Source: Variovorax sp. N23 (GTDB taxonomy: Bacteria; Pseudomonadota; Gammaproteobacteria; Burkholderiales; Burkholderiaceae_C). Taken from it: a stretch of DNA of 64,000 nt. The notes below the pieces were generated by a model, which did no database searches, was not told the origin of the DNA, and saw only the letters and a program-made list of their open reading frames with translations. The translations under genes were made by a program, and so were the position numbers. Of this stretch, positions 53,724-63,176 are shown piece by piece; positions within the stretch are counted from its first letter, which is position 1; the number at the start of each line of letters is the position of its first letter. The stretch spans positions 1-64,000 of the forward strand of contig NZ_JAOOPY010000018.1 of NCBI RefSeq assembly GCF_025486315.1. Reading direction: 5' to 3'.

Positions 53724-55514
53724 ATGCCATTGCCCCCCGCCCCCACGAAGCGTGCAGCCCTTCTTTCGCCGGACGCGCTCGACGCGCCGGCACACACGTC
53801 GGCCAAGGCACCGCGACGCGGTGGCCGGGCGGCCGACGATGCACAGCGCGACGGTCATCGGGCGCTCGAACTGTTCGATGAACGTGACCGACCTTCTGCC
53901 GGCGCGGGAAACCCGGCCGCGCCGGAAGCCATGCAGCAAATCGAGACCAAGCCACGCCCTGCGCCGAAGCCGGAGCCGACGCCCCAGCCCGTCCGTGCAG
54001 AACGCGCATCGGCGCCCACACCGACCGCCCCGCCTGCGGTGCGGCCACGCGCCGACCGCGGCACCCAGGAAACGACACGGCCTCGCCGCACCAAATCGAG
54101 TGGCCCGTCCAAGCTGTTCGTGCTTGACACCAACGTGCTGCTGCACGACCCGATGTGCCTGTTCCGCTTCGAGGAACACGACATCTTCCTGCCGATGATC
54201 GTGCTGGAAGAGCTGGACGGCCACAAGAAGGGCACGACCGAGGTGGCCCGCAACGGCCGGCAGACCAGCCGCACACTCGATGCGCTGGCCGGCGCCAAGG
54301 ACGCCGACATCGGCCAGGGCCTCAAGCTCGACACGACGGGCCACCGCGAGGCGGGTGGCAAGCTGTTCTTCCAGACCGCCCCGCTCGACTACACGCTGCC
54401 GACCAGCCTGCCACAAGGCAAGGCCGACAACCAGATCCTGGGTGTGGTGCAGGCCCTGCGCGACCTCTACGCCAAAGACCGCCCGGGCATTCCGAAGCAG
54501 GAGGTGGTGCTGGTGTCGAAGGACATCAACATGCGCGTCAAGGCGCGTGCCCTGGGATTGGCCACCGACGACTACCAGAACGACAAGACGCTCGAAGACG
54601 GCGACCTGCTGTACGCGGGCTCGTACGCGTTGCCGGCCGACTTCTGGACGCGCCAGAGCAAGACGGTCGAGAGCTGGCAGAGCGGCAGCAGCACCTTCTA
54701 CCGCATCAGCGGTCCGATCGTGCCGAACCTGTACATCAACCAGTTCGTGTACTTCGAGGCGCCCGGCGAGCCGAGCATGTATGCCCGCGTCACCGAGATC
54801 CGAGACAAGACAGCGGTGCTCAAGACGCTGAAGGACTACGCATCGGCCAAGAACGCGGTGTGGGGCGTGAACACGCGCAACCGCGAGCAGAACTTCGCGA
54901 TGAACCTGCTGATGGACCCGGAGATCGACTTCGTCACGCTGACCGGCACCGCCGGCACCGGCAAGACCCTGATGGCGCTGGCCTCCGGCCTCACGCAGGT
55001 GCTCGACGACCGGCGCTACACCGAGATCATCATGACCCGCGCGACGGTGAGCGTCGGCGAGGACATCGGCTTCCTGCCCGGCACCGAGGAAGAGAAGATG
55101 GGCCCATGGATGGGCGCGCTGGACGACAACCTCGAATTCCTGGCCAAGGGCGACGGCGGCGGTGCCGGCGAGTGGGGCCGGGCGGCCACCAACGAGTTGA
55201 TCCGCAGCCGCATCAAGATCAAGAGCATGAACTTCATGCGCGGGCGCACATTCCTGAACAAGTACGTGATCATCGACGAGGCACAGAATCTGACGCCCAA
55301 GCAGATGAAGACGCTGATCACCCGTGCGGGCCCCGGCACCAAGATCATCTGCATGGGCAACCTGGCGCAAATCGACACGCCCTACCTCACCGAAGGCTCG
55401 TCGGGCCTGACCTTCGCGGTCGACAAGTTCAAGGGCTGGCCGCACAGCGGGCACATCACACTGGCGCGCGGCGAACGTTCGCGGCTGGCGGACTTTGCGA
55501 GCGAAGTGCTCTGA
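53724..55514 (+). CDS. PIN-PhoH fusion protein (PhoH2-like ribonuclease/helicase)
   Basis: A 596-residue protein with three parts. Residues 1-128 are a low-complexity, Pro/Arg/Ala-rich region (PRPAPKPEPTPQP) with no counterpart in ordinary PhoH2. About 129-265 is a PIN nuclease domain (LFVLDTNVLLHDP with D135, then VLEELDGHKKG). About 385-596 is a PhoH ATPase with Walker A GTAGTGKT (408-415) and Walker B VIIDEAQNL. PhoH2 relatives unwind and cut RNA in an ATP-dependent manner. The gene is bracketed by two intrinsic terminators and is probably transcribed alone. Confidence 0.92.
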   Translation: MPLPPAPTKRAALLSPDALDAPAHTSAKAPRRGGRAADDAQRDGHRALELFDERDRPSAGAGNPAAPEAMQQIETKPRPAPKPEPTPQPVRAERASAPTPTAPPAVRPRADRGTQETTRPRRTKSSGPSKLFVLDTNVLLHDPMCLFRFEEHDIFLPMIVLEELDGHKKGTTEVARNGRQTSRTLDALAGAKDADIGQGLKLDTTGHREAGGKLFFQTAPLDYTLPTSLPQGKADNQILGVVQALRDLYAKDRPGIPKQEVVLVSKDINMRVKARALGLATDDYQNDKTLEDGDLLYAGSYALPADFWTRQSKTVESWQSGSSTFYRISGPIVPNLYINQFVYFEAPGEPSMYARVTEIRDKTAVLKTLKDYASAKNAVWGVNTRNREQNFAMNLLMDPEIDFVTLTGTAGTGKTLMALASGLTQVLDDRRYTEIIMTRATVSVGEDIGFLPGTEEEKMGPWMGALDDNLEFLAKGDGGGAGEWGRAATNELIRSRIKIKSMNFMRGRTFLNKYVIIDEAQNLTPKQMKTLITRAGPGTKIICMGNLAQIDTPYLTEGSSGLTFAVDKFKGWPHSGHITLARGERSRLADFASEVL

Positions 55515-55539
55515 GGCAGGGGCGCACCTGGCTCCAGAG

Positions 55540-55575
55540 AGCCCGCGCAGCCTGCAGGCCGCGCGGGCTTTTTTT
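55540..55575 (+). terminator. Intrinsic terminator after the PIN-PhoH gene
   Basis: AGCCCGCGC (55540-55548) pairs perfectly with GCGCGGGCT (55561-55569), followed by a run of seven T. The loop is 12 nt. It lies 26 bp after the PIN-PhoH stop codon. Confidence 0.92.
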
Positions 55576-55665
55576 CGTCGGTCTCGAAAGGCTCCTGACA
55601 AGACGCTGTCAGGAGCCGGTGTGCACCATCGCGGCTCCTTCAACAGAAACGAAAGCGAGTCGATC

Positions 55666-56034
55666 ATGCAAAACGCCCTCAGCTGGTTCGAGATCCCCGT
55701 CAGCGACCTGGACCGCGCGCAGACCTTCTACCAAACCGTGCTCGGCCAGCAATTGCAGCGCCAAGACTTCGGCGGTGCACCGCTGGCCGTGTTCAAGTAC
55801 GAGCGGCCCGGCGTCGGCGGCGCGCTGCAGGCCAACGCCAAGGGAAGCGCTCCGCTGGGCTGCGGCATTCGCATCTATCTGAGCTGCACGCAGTTGGATG
55901 CCGTGCTCGAGCGCATCGCACCCGCCGGAGGCGCCATCGTCTCCCCCAAGGAAGCGCTGCCGCAGGGGATGGGCTTCATCGCCCACTTGCGCGACACCGA
56001 GGGCAACGCCGTCGGCCTGCACTCGCTCGATTGA
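55666..56034 (+). CDS. VOC-superfamily (glyoxalase-like) protein
   Basis: A 122-residue single-domain VOC protein. The N-terminal WFEIPVSDLDRAQTFYQTVLGQQL and C-terminal GFIAHLRDTEGNAVGLHSLD are the paired beta-alpha-beta-beta-beta units. Small VOC proteins of this kind include glyoxalase-like enzymes and antibiotic-binding proteins; the usual His/Glu metal ligands are not clearly complete. The start at 55666 gives the normal domain boundary. It is followed 59 bp later by a WYL regulator in the same direction, often its partner. Confidence 0.85.
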   Translation: MQNALSWFEIPVSDLDRAQTFYQTVLGQQLQRQDFGGAPLAVFKYERPGVGGALQANAKGSAPLGCGIRIYLSCTQLDAVLERIAPAGGAIVSPKEALPQGMGFIAHLRDTEGNAVGLHSLD

Positions 56035-56093
56035 CGGCCAAGACACATGCAGCCCTGACACACCCAAAGCTCTAGACCAAGAAAATCGATCTG

Positions 56094-56795
56094 ATGCGCC
56101 GCGCCGACCGCCTGTTCCATATCGTGCAGCTCATTCGCGGACGACGGCTCACCACGGCGGCGTTCCTGGCGCAGCGGCTCGAAATCTCGGAGCGCACGGT
56201 GTACCGCGACGTGGCCGACCTGCAGCACCAGGGCGTGCCCATCGAGGGCGAAGCGGGTGTCGGCTATCGCTTGGGCGACGGCTTCGAATTGCCGCCGCTG
56301 ATGTTCACCCAGGAAGAAGCGACGGCCCTCGTCGCCGCAGCGCGCGTGGCACAGACATGGGTCGACCCGGCGATGGCACGCGCCATCGAGACCGGACTTG
56401 GCAAGATCCTGTCGGTGCTGCCCCCGGCCGCGCGTGTGTCGGCCGAGGCGCTCACGATGTATGCGCCCGCCATGGCCCTCGACGATTCCACTCGCAGGCA
56501 ATTGCAGACACTGCGTGAAGCGGTGCAGGCGCGCAGCAAGCTGCGCATGTCTTACCGCGACCTGGCGGGCGGCGCGACCGAGCGCACCGTGCGGCCGCTC
56601 GGCTGCCTCTACTGGGGCAAGGTGTGGACGCTGTCGGCCTGGTCCGAATTGCGCGGTGACTTCCGCGGCTTTCGTGTCGACCGCATGAGCAGCGTCACGG
56701 TGCTCGACGAACGTTTTCGCGACGAGCCCGGCAAGACGATGGCCGACATGCTGCGCCGGGTCGAGGCCGAGCGGCGAGAACGCCCCGCTCAATAG
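56094..56795 (+). CDS. YafY-type transcriptional regulator (HTH plus WYL domain)
   Basis: A 233-residue regulator. The N-terminal DeoR-like helix-turn-helix is at about 20-50 (AAFLAQRLEISERTVYRDVADL). The remainder contains a WYL-domain core, here with LRMSYRDLAGGATERTVRPLGCLYWGKVWTLSAWSE; the usual Trp-Tyr-Leu triplet appears as YWGKVWTLSAW. Such proteins respond to a bound ligand, sometimes nucleic acid. Its 3' end overlaps dnaB (convergent) by 7 bp. Confidence 0.87.
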   Translation: MRRADRLFHIVQLIRGRRLTTAAFLAQRLEISERTVYRDVADLQHQGVPIEGEAGVGYRLGDGFELPPLMFTQEEATALVAAARVAQTWVDPAMARAIETGLGKILSVLPPAARVSAEALTMYAPAMALDDSTRRQLQTLREAVQARSKLRMSYRDLAGGATERTVRPLGCLYWGKVWTLSAWSELRGDFRGFRVDRMSSVTVLDERFRDEPGKTMADMLRRVEAERRERPAQ

Positions 56796-58198
56796 TCGTC
56801 GCTGCCTCCGAAGCTCGCCAGGTTCTCGAACTTGGTGAGCGGCTTGAGGAAGGCCAGCTTCACCGTGCCGGTGGGGCCGTTGCGGTGCTTGCTGATGATC
56901 ACCTCCGCCACGCCCGGTTCCTTGCTGTTCTTGTCGTAGTAGTCATCGCGATAGATGAACATGATCAGGTCCGCGTCCTGCTCGATCGCACCGGACTCGC
57001 GCAGGTCGCTCATCATCGGCCGCTTGTCGGTGCGGCTTTCCACGCCGCGGCTGAGCTGCGACAGTGCGATCACCGGGCACTTGAGTTCCTTGGCCAGCAT
57101 CTTCAGGCCACGCGAAATTTCGCCGACTGCCGTCGCGCGGTTCTCGTCGTTCATGCTGCTCGACACGCTCATGAGCTGCAGGTAGTCGACCACGATCAGG
57201 CCGAGCTTGCCGTACTGACGCGCCAGGCGGCGCGCATTGGCGCGCAGTTCGCTCGTGGTCAGGCCCGGCGTCTCGTCGATGTGCAGCGAGATCGTTCGCA
57301 GCTTCTCGATGGCCTCCGTCAGGCGTGGCCATTCTTCGTCGGTCAGCTTGCCGGTGCGCAGGTGGCCCTGGTCAATGCGGCCGATGGAGCCCACGATACG
57401 CACCGCCAACTGCGAAGCCCCCATTTCCATCGAGAACACCGCCACGGGCAGACCTTCGTTCAGCGCCACGTGCTCGGCGATGTTGATCGCCAGCGAGGTC
57501 TTGCCCATCGACGGACGCGCCGCCAGCACGATCATGTCGCCGGCCTGCAGGCCGGAGGTCATCTTGTCGAACTCGTAGAAGCCGGTGCGGATGCCGGTGA
57601 TGTCGTTCGGGTTGTCCGCCATCTCCGTCACACGATCGAGAAGTTCGACCACCAGCGAGTCCATGCTCTGGAAGCCCTGCTTCATCCGCGAGCCTTCCTC
57701 GCCGATGTTGAAGATCTTCTGCTCGGCCTCGTCGAGGATCTTGTCGACGGCCTTGCCCTGCGGATTGAAGGCGTTCGTCGCAATTTCGTCGGCCGCGCTC
57801 ACCAGCTTGCGCAGAATGGAGCGCTCACGCACGATCTCCGCGTAGCGGCGGATGTTGCTCGCACTCGGCACGTACTGCGCCAGCGAGTTCAGGTAGACCA
57901 GGCCACCCATCTCGTCGGCCTTGCCCAGGTTCTGCAACTGCTCGTAGACGGTGATCACGTCCGCGGGCTTCGAGGCATTGATCAGCGTGCCGATCGCCGC
58001 ATAGATGAGCTTGTGCTCATACCGGTAGAAGTCGGCGTCGACCAGCAGGTCGCCCATGCGGTCCCAGGCGCCGTTGTCGAGCAGCAGGCCGCCGAGCACG
58101 CTCGATTCCGCCTCGATCGAATGGGGCGGAATGCGCAACTGGGCGATCTGGCGGTCGGGCGACGGGTCGTTTTCGGCGTAGGAGAAGACAGCGGACAT
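56789..58198 (-). CDS. dnaB: Replicative DNA helicase DnaB
   Basis: This 469-residue hexameric helicase unwinds DNA at the replication fork. The N-terminal primase-interacting domain (about 20-120; PPHSIEAESSVLGGLLLDN) is followed by a RecA-like motor domain with Walker A ARPSMGKTSLA (about 208-218) and VDYLQLM for Walker B; KHRNGPTGTVKLAF is near the C-terminus. No intein is present. It lies downstream of the rpsF-priB-rpsR-rplI genes but beyond their terminator, so it needs its own promoter. Confidence 0.97.
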   Translation of the reverse strand: MSAVFSYAENDPSPDRQIAQLRIPPHSIEAESSVLGGLLLDNGAWDRMGDLLVDADFYRYEHKLIYAAIGTLINASKPADVITVYEQLQNLGKADEMGGLVYLNSLAQYVPSASNIRRYAEIVRERSILRKLVSAADEIATNAFNPQGKAVDKILDEAEQKIFNIGEEGSRMKQGFQSMDSLVVELLDRVTEMADNPNDITGIRTGFYEFDKMTSGLQAGDMIVLAARPSMGKTSLAINIAEHVALNEGLPVAVFSMEMGASQLAVRIVGSIGRIDQGHLRTGKLTDEEWPRLTEAIEKLRTISLHIDETPGLTTSELRANARRLARQYGKLGLIVVDYLQLMSVSSSMNDENRATAVGEISRGLKMLAKELKCPVIALSQLSRGVESRTDKRPMMSDLRESGAIEQDADLIMFIYRDDYYDKNSKEPGVAEVIISKHRNGPTGTVKLAFLKPLTKFENLASFGGSDDY

Positions 58199-58303
58199 GG
58201 ATTTCCTGAAGGAGCGCCCATGCTACGGCGCAGACGCTGCGCCGTCATGGGATAAGGCTGTGGATAAGCAGTGGCTTGCCGGTGCAGCAACAGGGACAAC
58301 ACC

Positions 58304-58333
58304 AAAAAGAAAAAGCCGCCCGAAGGCGGCTTT
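58304..58333 (-). terminator. Intrinsic terminator of the S6-L9 operon
   Basis: Read on the minus strand, AAAGCCGCC pairs with GGCGGCTTT around a TTCG loop, followed by TTTTCTTTTTGG. It sits 29 bp after the rplI stop codon and separates the ribosomal genes from dnaB. Confidence 0.92.
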
Positions 58334-58361
58334 CGCGACGCGCCGAGGCGCGCGGGCAGAC

Positions 58362-58814
58362 TTAGGCGCTTTCGCCGTAGACCGTCACGGTGATGTCGAC
58401 CACCACATCGGTGTGCAGTGCAACGCTCACCGTGCTGTCGCCGACGACCTTGATCTGGCCGTTGGGCATGCGCACTTGCGACTTCACGATCTTGTAGCCT
58501 TGCTTGTTGAGCTCTTCAGCGATGTCGCTGTTGGTGACCGAACCGAACAGGCGGCCGTCGACGCCGGCCTTCTGCGTGATCTTGACCGCCGTGCCAGCGA
58601 GCTTCTCGCCCTGGGCTTGCGATTCGGCCAGCTTGGCGGCCGCAGCCTTTTCGAGTTCGACGCGCTTGGCTTCGAATTCGGCCTTGTTGGCTTCGGTGGC
58701 GCGGCGGGCGCGGCCCGAGGGAATCAGGAAGTTGCGTGCGTAACCGTCCTTGACCTTGACGATTTCGCCGAGGGTGCCGAGGTTGACGACCTTGTCCAGA
58801 AGAATGACTTGCAT
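58362..58814 (-). CDS. rplI: 50S ribosomal protein L9
   Basis: A 150-residue protein of the large subunit. The N-terminal signature [32 protein letters not shown] is complete, followed by the long connecting helix and the C-terminal globular domain (KKIG-type residues replaced by [15 protein letters not shown]). It is the last gene of the rpsF-priB-rpsR-rplI operon and starts 12 bp after rpsR. Confidence 0.98.
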   Translation of the reverse strand: MQVILLDKVVNLGTLGEIVKVKDGYARNFLIPSGRARRATEANKAEFEAKRVELEKAAAAKLAESQAQGEKLAGTAVKITQKAGVDGRLFGSVTNSDIAEELNKQGYKIVKSQVRMPNGQIKVVGDSTVSVALHTDVVVDITVTVYGESA

Positions 58815-58826
58815 GGTGTCTGCTCC

Positions 58827-59108
58827 TTAGACGCGGTGCTGGTCGCTGTACGGGACCATGGCCAGGAAGCGCGCGCGCTTGATGGCGGTGTTGAGTTGGC
58901 GCTGATAGATCGCGCGCGTGCCGGTCAGGCGTGCGGGAATGATCTTGCCGTTTTCGCTGATGAAGTCACGCAGCGTGTCGATGTCCTTGTAGTCGATCTC
59001 TTCGACGCCAGCGACGGTGAAGCGGCAGAAGCGCTTGCGCTTGAACAGCAGCGACTGGGTGTTGCGCTTCGGGCGCTTGTCTTTGTTGAATTTCTTGAAC
59101 GTGGCCAT
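58827..59108 (-). CDS. rpsR: 30S ribosomal protein S18
   Basis: A 93-residue small-subunit protein, bound to S6. The conserved parts [21 protein letters not shown] and [34 protein letters not shown] are intact. The N-terminal extension is basic ([22 protein letters not shown]), as in other Burkholderiales. It starts 21 bp after priB. Confidence 0.98.
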   Translation of the reverse strand: MATFKKFNKDKRPKRNTQSLLFKRKRFCRFTVAGVEEIDYKDIDTLRDFISENGKIIPARLTGTRAIYQRQLNTAIKRARFLAMVPYSDQHRV

Positions 59109-59129
59109 TTCGGGACCTCTCTTCGAAAA

Positions 59130-59435
59130 TTAATCTTGCTGAAAATCCTGGATGTGCAGCACCGGATGCTTCGCCGTCCCCGGCGTCGCCAGGAAGCCCC
59201 TGAACAACCAGAGACTGCCCAACGCCTGCTTCGCGAGCCGCTCGGCCACTGCGCCGAAGGCCACGGCCTTGAGGGCCGCCTTCACCTGACGGGGCTTGCC
59301 GGCTTCGTCGACCGTCGACTCGTGTTCGAGTCGCAGATCGAGGGCAGGCAGACCGGCAGGCGTGAAGCGCAAGGCGCCGAGTTCGGCAACGCAGGCCGTC
59401 AGCAACAGCTGATTGGCCGCGGCAGCCGGGCTCAC
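59130..59435 (-). CDS. priB: Primosomal replication protein N (PriB)
   Basis: A 101-residue OB-fold single-stranded-DNA-binding protein of the PriA-dependent replication-restart pathway. NQLLLTACVAELGALRFTPAGLPALDLRLEHES and the C-terminal LRLAKQALGSLWLFRGFLA-like part fit PriB. It starts with GTG (59433-59435), 4 bp after the rpsF stop; the nearest ATG is out of frame. Its place between rpsF and rpsR is the standard proteobacterial position. Confidence 0.93.
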   Translation of the reverse strand: MSPAAAANQLLLTACVAELGALRFTPAGLPALDLRLEHESTVDEAGKPRQVKAALKAVAFGAVAERLAKQALGSLWLFRGFLATPGTAKHPVLHIQDFQQD

Positions 59436-59439
59436 ACCA

Positions 59440-59814
59440 TCAGTTGTTGTTGGCGGCGTATTCGGCCTGCTGAGCCTTGCGGGCTTCTTCGCGCTCGACC
59501 GTCTTCATCATCGACGAAGGACCGGTGTCGGCCTTCTTCTTCTGAACGGTCAGGTGGCGCAGCACAGCGTCGTTGAACTTGAACGCGTGTTCCAGCTCGG
59601 CCATCACGGCTTGTTCAGCCTCGATGTTCACGCACAGGTAGTGCGCCTTGTTGAGCTTGTTGATCTGGTAGGCCAGCTGACGACGGCCCCAGTCTTCAAC
59701 GCGGTGGACCTTGCCGCCGCCGGCCGTGATCAGGCCCTTGTAGCGTTCCAGCATGGCCGGAACCTGCTCGCTCTGATCCGGATGGATCAGCAAAATGATT
59801 TCGTAATGACGCAT
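59440..59814 (-). CDS. rpsF: 30S ribosomal protein S6
   Basis: A 124-residue small-subunit protein that binds 16S rRNA with S18. The N-terminal [25 protein letters not shown] and [28 protein letters not shown] are standard. The C-terminus ([16 protein letters not shown]) is a disordered tail of the kind that is glutamylated in some species. It is the first gene of the operon. Confidence 0.98.
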   Translation of the reverse strand: MRHYEIILLIHPDQSEQVPAMLERYKGLITAGGGKVHRVEDWGRRQLAYQINKLNKAHYLCVNIEAEQAVMAELEHAFKFNDAVLRHLTVQKKKADTGPSSMMKTVEREEARKAQQAEYAANNN

Positions 59815-59892
59815 GGCACTCCTTGTGGATCTTCCGTAGAAGGGATAAAGCCACCCGCAGCGTCGGCGCAGTGTGGCAAGGCAAAGCCGGCG

Positions 59893-59923
59893 ATTATAGC
59901 AGTGCCGCTGGCTCGACCCACAA
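59893..59923 (-). promoter_or_regulatory. Sigma-70-type promoter of the rpsF operon
   Basis: On the minus strand TGCTATAAT gives an extended -10 (TATAAT at 59893-59898). TTGTGG (59918-59923) is a weak -35 at a long 19-bp spacing. The start codon lies about 80 bp downstream. Confidence 0.6.
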
Positions 59924-59940
59924 GTGCGCAGACCAAAAGC

Positions 59941-60423
59941 TCAGATGCCCAACGCGCGATCCAGCACGGCGGCCTTCTCGGGGCCGACTGAAGCGCGAAT
60001 CTTGGGTGCGAGGGCGAGGAGATCCTCGTAGGAACTCGTCCCCTCGACTGCAAGGTTGAGCCGGAATCCTCGCAACCCCAAGCTGCCGGTCAACTGCGTG
60101 GCGACCGGGTACGCATCCTTGTAACGCTGCTGCAAGGATCGGCCGGCATCCGAGGCGCCGACCTCAAGCGCAGGCGCAGCCACGGCGACCGACTGCGGCG
60201 CCGATGGCACGGCCTGCCCGGTTGTTTGGCCCGTTTGGCCCAGCAACCCCAGTTCGATCATCTGATCGACGTCCTGCGCTGTCACGCCCTCGCAGGCTGT
60301 CAGGATGTCGCCGACCGAGCGGCGGCCGTCGAAGAGGATGAAGGCGGAGCGTTGCCGCGGTGTCAGCCGGATCGAACGGTCTTTGAAGACCTGTTGGCCG
60401 GTCTCTGTCTTGACAAGAATCAT
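59941..60423 (-). CDS. Uncharacterised protein between the S6 operon and ppsA
   Basis: A 160-residue cytoplasmic protein that I cannot assign to a family. The N-terminal roughly 65 residues (FKDRSIRLTPRQRSAFILFD, then RRSVGDILTA) look like a small helical, winged-helix-like domain. A flexible Ala/Pro/Gln/Val linker (TGQTTGQAVPSAPQSVAVAA) follows. The C-terminal half (RSLQQRYKDAYPVATQLTGS; LLALAPKIRASVGPEKAAVL) is helical. The two-domain layout with a linker suggests a regulator or sensor. It lies downstream of ppsA on the same strand but 159 bp away. Confidence 0.65.
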   Translation of the reverse strand: MILVKTETGQQVFKDRSIRLTPRQRSAFILFDGRRSVGDILTACEGVTAQDVDQMIELGLLGQTGQTTGQAVPSAPQSVAVAAPALEVGASDAGRSLQQRYKDAYPVATQLTGSLGLRGFRLNLAVEGTSSYEDLLALAPKIRASVGPEKAAVLDRALGI

Positions 60424-60533
60424 GGCGCCCTCGACAGGAGTGTCTCGATCGGCCAGTTTGACAGCAAAAACGCAATTTGTTGCAAATATAACCGGCTGAC
60501 GCAGGAATTACGCCGAACATCAAGCCCGTGCGC

Positions 60534-60564
60534 GCGTTGCGCAGATTCGACATCTGCGCAACGC
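60534..60564. terminator. Perfect 12-bp inverted repeat after ppsA
   Basis: GCGTTGCGCAGA (60534-60545) and TCTGCGCAACGC (60553-60564) form a perfect stem with a 7-nt loop, 18 bp beyond the ppsA stop. No T-tract follows on the minus strand, so it is either an mRNA-stabilising or Rho-assisted end, or an operator for the gene at 60423. Confidence 0.5.
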
Positions 60565-60582
60565 CCTGCCCAGCCCGGCCGC

Positions 60583-62976
60583 TCAGCGATTGGCCAGCTG
60601 CTGCCAGGTGTCGATCACGCTGTCGGGATTCAGAGAGATCGACTCGATGCCCTCGTTGGCCAACCACAGCGCAAAGTCCGGATGATCGCTGGGCCCCTGG
60701 CCGCAGATGCCGACGTACTTGCCTTGCGCCTTGCAGGCCTTGATGGCGCGGCTGAGCATGGCCTTCACCGCCGGGTCGCGCTCGTCGAAGTCGGCCGCCA
60801 GCAGTTCGAGACCCGAGTCGCGGTCCAGGCCCAGCGTGAGTTGGGTCAGGTCGTTCGATCCGATCGAGAAGCCGTCGAAGAACTGCAGGAATTCGTCGGC
60901 CAGGATGGCGTTGCTCGGCACCTCGCACATCATGATGATCTTGAGTTCGTTGTCACCGCGCTTGAGGCCTTCCGCAGCCAGAAGATCGGTCACGCGCTCT
61001 GCCTGCTTCAAGGTGCGCACGAAGGGCACCATGATCTGCACGTTGGTCAGCCCCATGTCGTTGCGCACCCGCTTGAGCGCCTCGCACTCCATCAGGAACG
61101 CCTCGCGAAATTCCTCGCTCACGTAGCGCGCCGCGCCGCGGAAACCGAGCATCGGGTTCTCTTCTTCCGGCTCGTAGCGGCTGCCGCCGATCAGCTTGCG
61201 GTACTCGTTCGACTTGAAGTCCGACAGGCGCACGATCACCGGCTTGGGCCAGAAGGCGGCGGCGATGGTCGCAATGCCTTCGGCCACCTTGTCGACATAG
61301 AACGCCCGCGGCGACGCATGGCCGCGCGCCACCGATTCGACCGCCTTCTTCAGATCCGCATCGACGTTCGGGTAGTCGAGGATCGCCTTGGGATGCACCC
61401 CGATGTTGTTGTTGATGATGAACTCGAGCCGCGCCAGGCCCACGCCGTGGTTGGGCAACTGCGCGAAGTCGAAGGCGAGCTGCGGATTGCCGACGTTCAT
61501 CATGACCTTCAGGTCGATCTCGGGCATGGCGCCGCGCTTGACCTCGGTCACCTCGGTTTCGAGCAGCCCGTCGTAGATGAAGCCGGTGTCGCCCTCGGCG
61601 CAGCTCACGGTCACCAGCGTGCCGTCCTTCAGCCGATCGGTGGCATCGCCGCAGCCGACCACGGCCGGAATGCCCAGTTCGCGCGCGATGATCGCCGCGT
61701 GGCAGGTCCGGCCGCCGCGGTTGGTGACGATGGCGCTGGCGCGCTTCATCACGGGCTCCCAGTTCGGGTCGGTCATGTCGGTCACCAGCACGTCGCCGGC
61801 CTGGACGGTGTCCATTTCGCTGATGTTGTAGACCAGGCGGACCGGACCGGTGCCGATCTTCTGACCGATGGCGCGGCCTTCGGCCAGCACCGCACCGCGC
61901 CCGAGCAGCTTGTAGCGCTGCTCGGCCTTGCCCTGCTGCTGGCTCTTCACCGTTTCGGGACGCGCCTGCAGGATGTAGAGGTGGCCGTCGGTGCCGTCCT
62001 TGCCCCATTCGATGTCCATCGGGCGGCCATAGTGTTCCTCGATGACCAGGGCGTATTTGGCCAATTGCTCGACATCGGCATCGCTCAGCGAATAGCGGTT
62101 GCGCAGTTCGGTCTTGACGTCGGTGGTCTTCACCAGCTTGCCGGTGGCGGCTTTTTCCTCGGGCGAGGAGAACTCCATCTGGATCAGCTTGGAGCCCAGG
62201 TTGCGGCGGATCAGCGCGCGCTTGCCGGCCTTGAGCATCGGCTTGTGCACGTAGAACTCGTCGGGGTTGACGGCGCCCTGCACCACCGTTTCGCCCAGGC
62301 CGTAGCTGGACGTGATGAACACGACGTCTTCGAAGCCGGACTCGGTGTCGATGGTGAACATCACGCCGGCCGCGCCCAGGTCGGAGCGCACCATGCGCTG
62401 CACGCCAGCCGACAGCGCGACAACGTCATGTGCGAAGCCCTTGTGCACGCGGTAGCTGATGGCGCGGTCGTTGTAGAGGGAGGCGAACACCTCCTTCATC
62501 TTGTGCAGCACCTCGTCGATGCCGACCACATTCAGGAAGGTCTCCTGCTGCCCGGCGAAAGAGGCGTCGGGCAGGTCTTCGGCCGTGGCCGAGGAACGCA
62601 CGGCGAAACTCGCCTGCGGGTTGCCCGCGCTCAGGGTGGCGAAGGCGTCGCCGATGGCTTTCTGCAGATCGGCCGGAAACGGCTGGGCTTCGACCATGGC
62701 ACGGATTTCGGCACCGGCGGCGGCCAGGGCGCGCACGTCGTCGGTGTCGAGCGCGGCCAGGCGCTTGCTGATCTTGTCGGCCAGGCCGTCGTGCGCCAGG
62801 AACTGGCGGAAGGCATGCGCCGTGGTGGCGAAGCCCGTGGGCACCCGCACACCCTGCGGCAACTGGGAAATCATCTCGCCGAGGCTGGCGTTCTTGCCGC
62901 CGACCGACTCGACGTCGGTCATCCTCAGGTTTTCAAACGGTACGACCAGGGCGGTCGCGTCGAAAAGTGCAGACAT
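60583..62976 (-). CDS. ppsA: Phosphoenolpyruvate synthase
   Basis: This 797-residue enzyme makes phosphoenolpyruvate from pyruvate, ATP and water, needed for growth on pyruvate-level carbon sources. Domains in order: the ATP-grasp-like nucleotide domain ([31 protein letters not shown]), the swivelling phosphohistidine domain with H426 ([15 protein letters not shown]), and the PEP-binding TIM barrel ([26 protein letters not shown] with the catalytic Cys). Length matches the family. It is divergent from ppsR, its kinase/phosphotransferase, across 200 bp. Confidence 0.97.
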   Translation of the reverse strand: MSALFDATALVVPFENLRMTDVESVGGKNASLGEMISQLPQGVRVPTGFATTAHAFRQFLAHDGLADKISKRLAALDTDDVRALAAAGAEIRAMVEAQPFPADLQKAIGDAFATLSAGNPQASFAVRSSATAEDLPDASFAGQQETFLNVVGIDEVLHKMKEVFASLYNDRAISYRVHKGFAHDVVALSAGVQRMVRSDLGAAGVMFTIDTESGFEDVVFITSSYGLGETVVQGAVNPDEFYVHKPMLKAGKRALIRRNLGSKLIQMEFSSPEEKAATGKLVKTTDVKTELRNRYSLSDADVEQLAKYALVIEEHYGRPMDIEWGKDGTDGHLYILQARPETVKSQQQGKAEQRYKLLGRGAVLAEGRAIGQKIGTGPVRLVYNISEMDTVQAGDVLVTDMTDPNWEPVMKRASAIVTNRGGRTCHAAIIARELGIPAVVGCGDATDRLKDGTLVTVSCAEGDTGFIYDGLLETEVTEVKRGAMPEIDLKVMMNVGNPQLAFDFAQLPNHGVGLARLEFIINNNIGVHPKAILDYPNVDADLKKAVESVARGHASPRAFYVDKVAEGIATIAAAFWPKPVIVRLSDFKSNEYRKLIGGSRYEPEEENPMLGFRGAARYVSEEFREAFLMECEALKRVRNDMGLTNVQIMVPFVRTLKQAERVTDLLAAEGLKRGDNELKIIMMCEVPSNAILADEFLQFFDGFSIGSNDLTQLTLGLDRDSGLELLAADFDERDPAVKAMLSRAIKACKAQGKYVGICGQGPSDHPDFALWLANEGIESISLNPDSVIDTWQQLANR

Positions 62977-63176
62977 GGGAAAGCTCCAGAAGTTAAAACT
63001 TGCGGCCCATGCGGACGGCGCTGCACGATCGTTCTCGTTGCTGTGGGTGCGGGCGCGGTGGGCATGGGGAAATTCGGGGTGCGAGAAATGCGGTTGGTGG
63101 GGGCCGGAATCTCGATAATGGCCCGGATTGTAGGCGCGCACCCGCCGGGCGTGCCGAAGGACAAAACCGCCAAACC

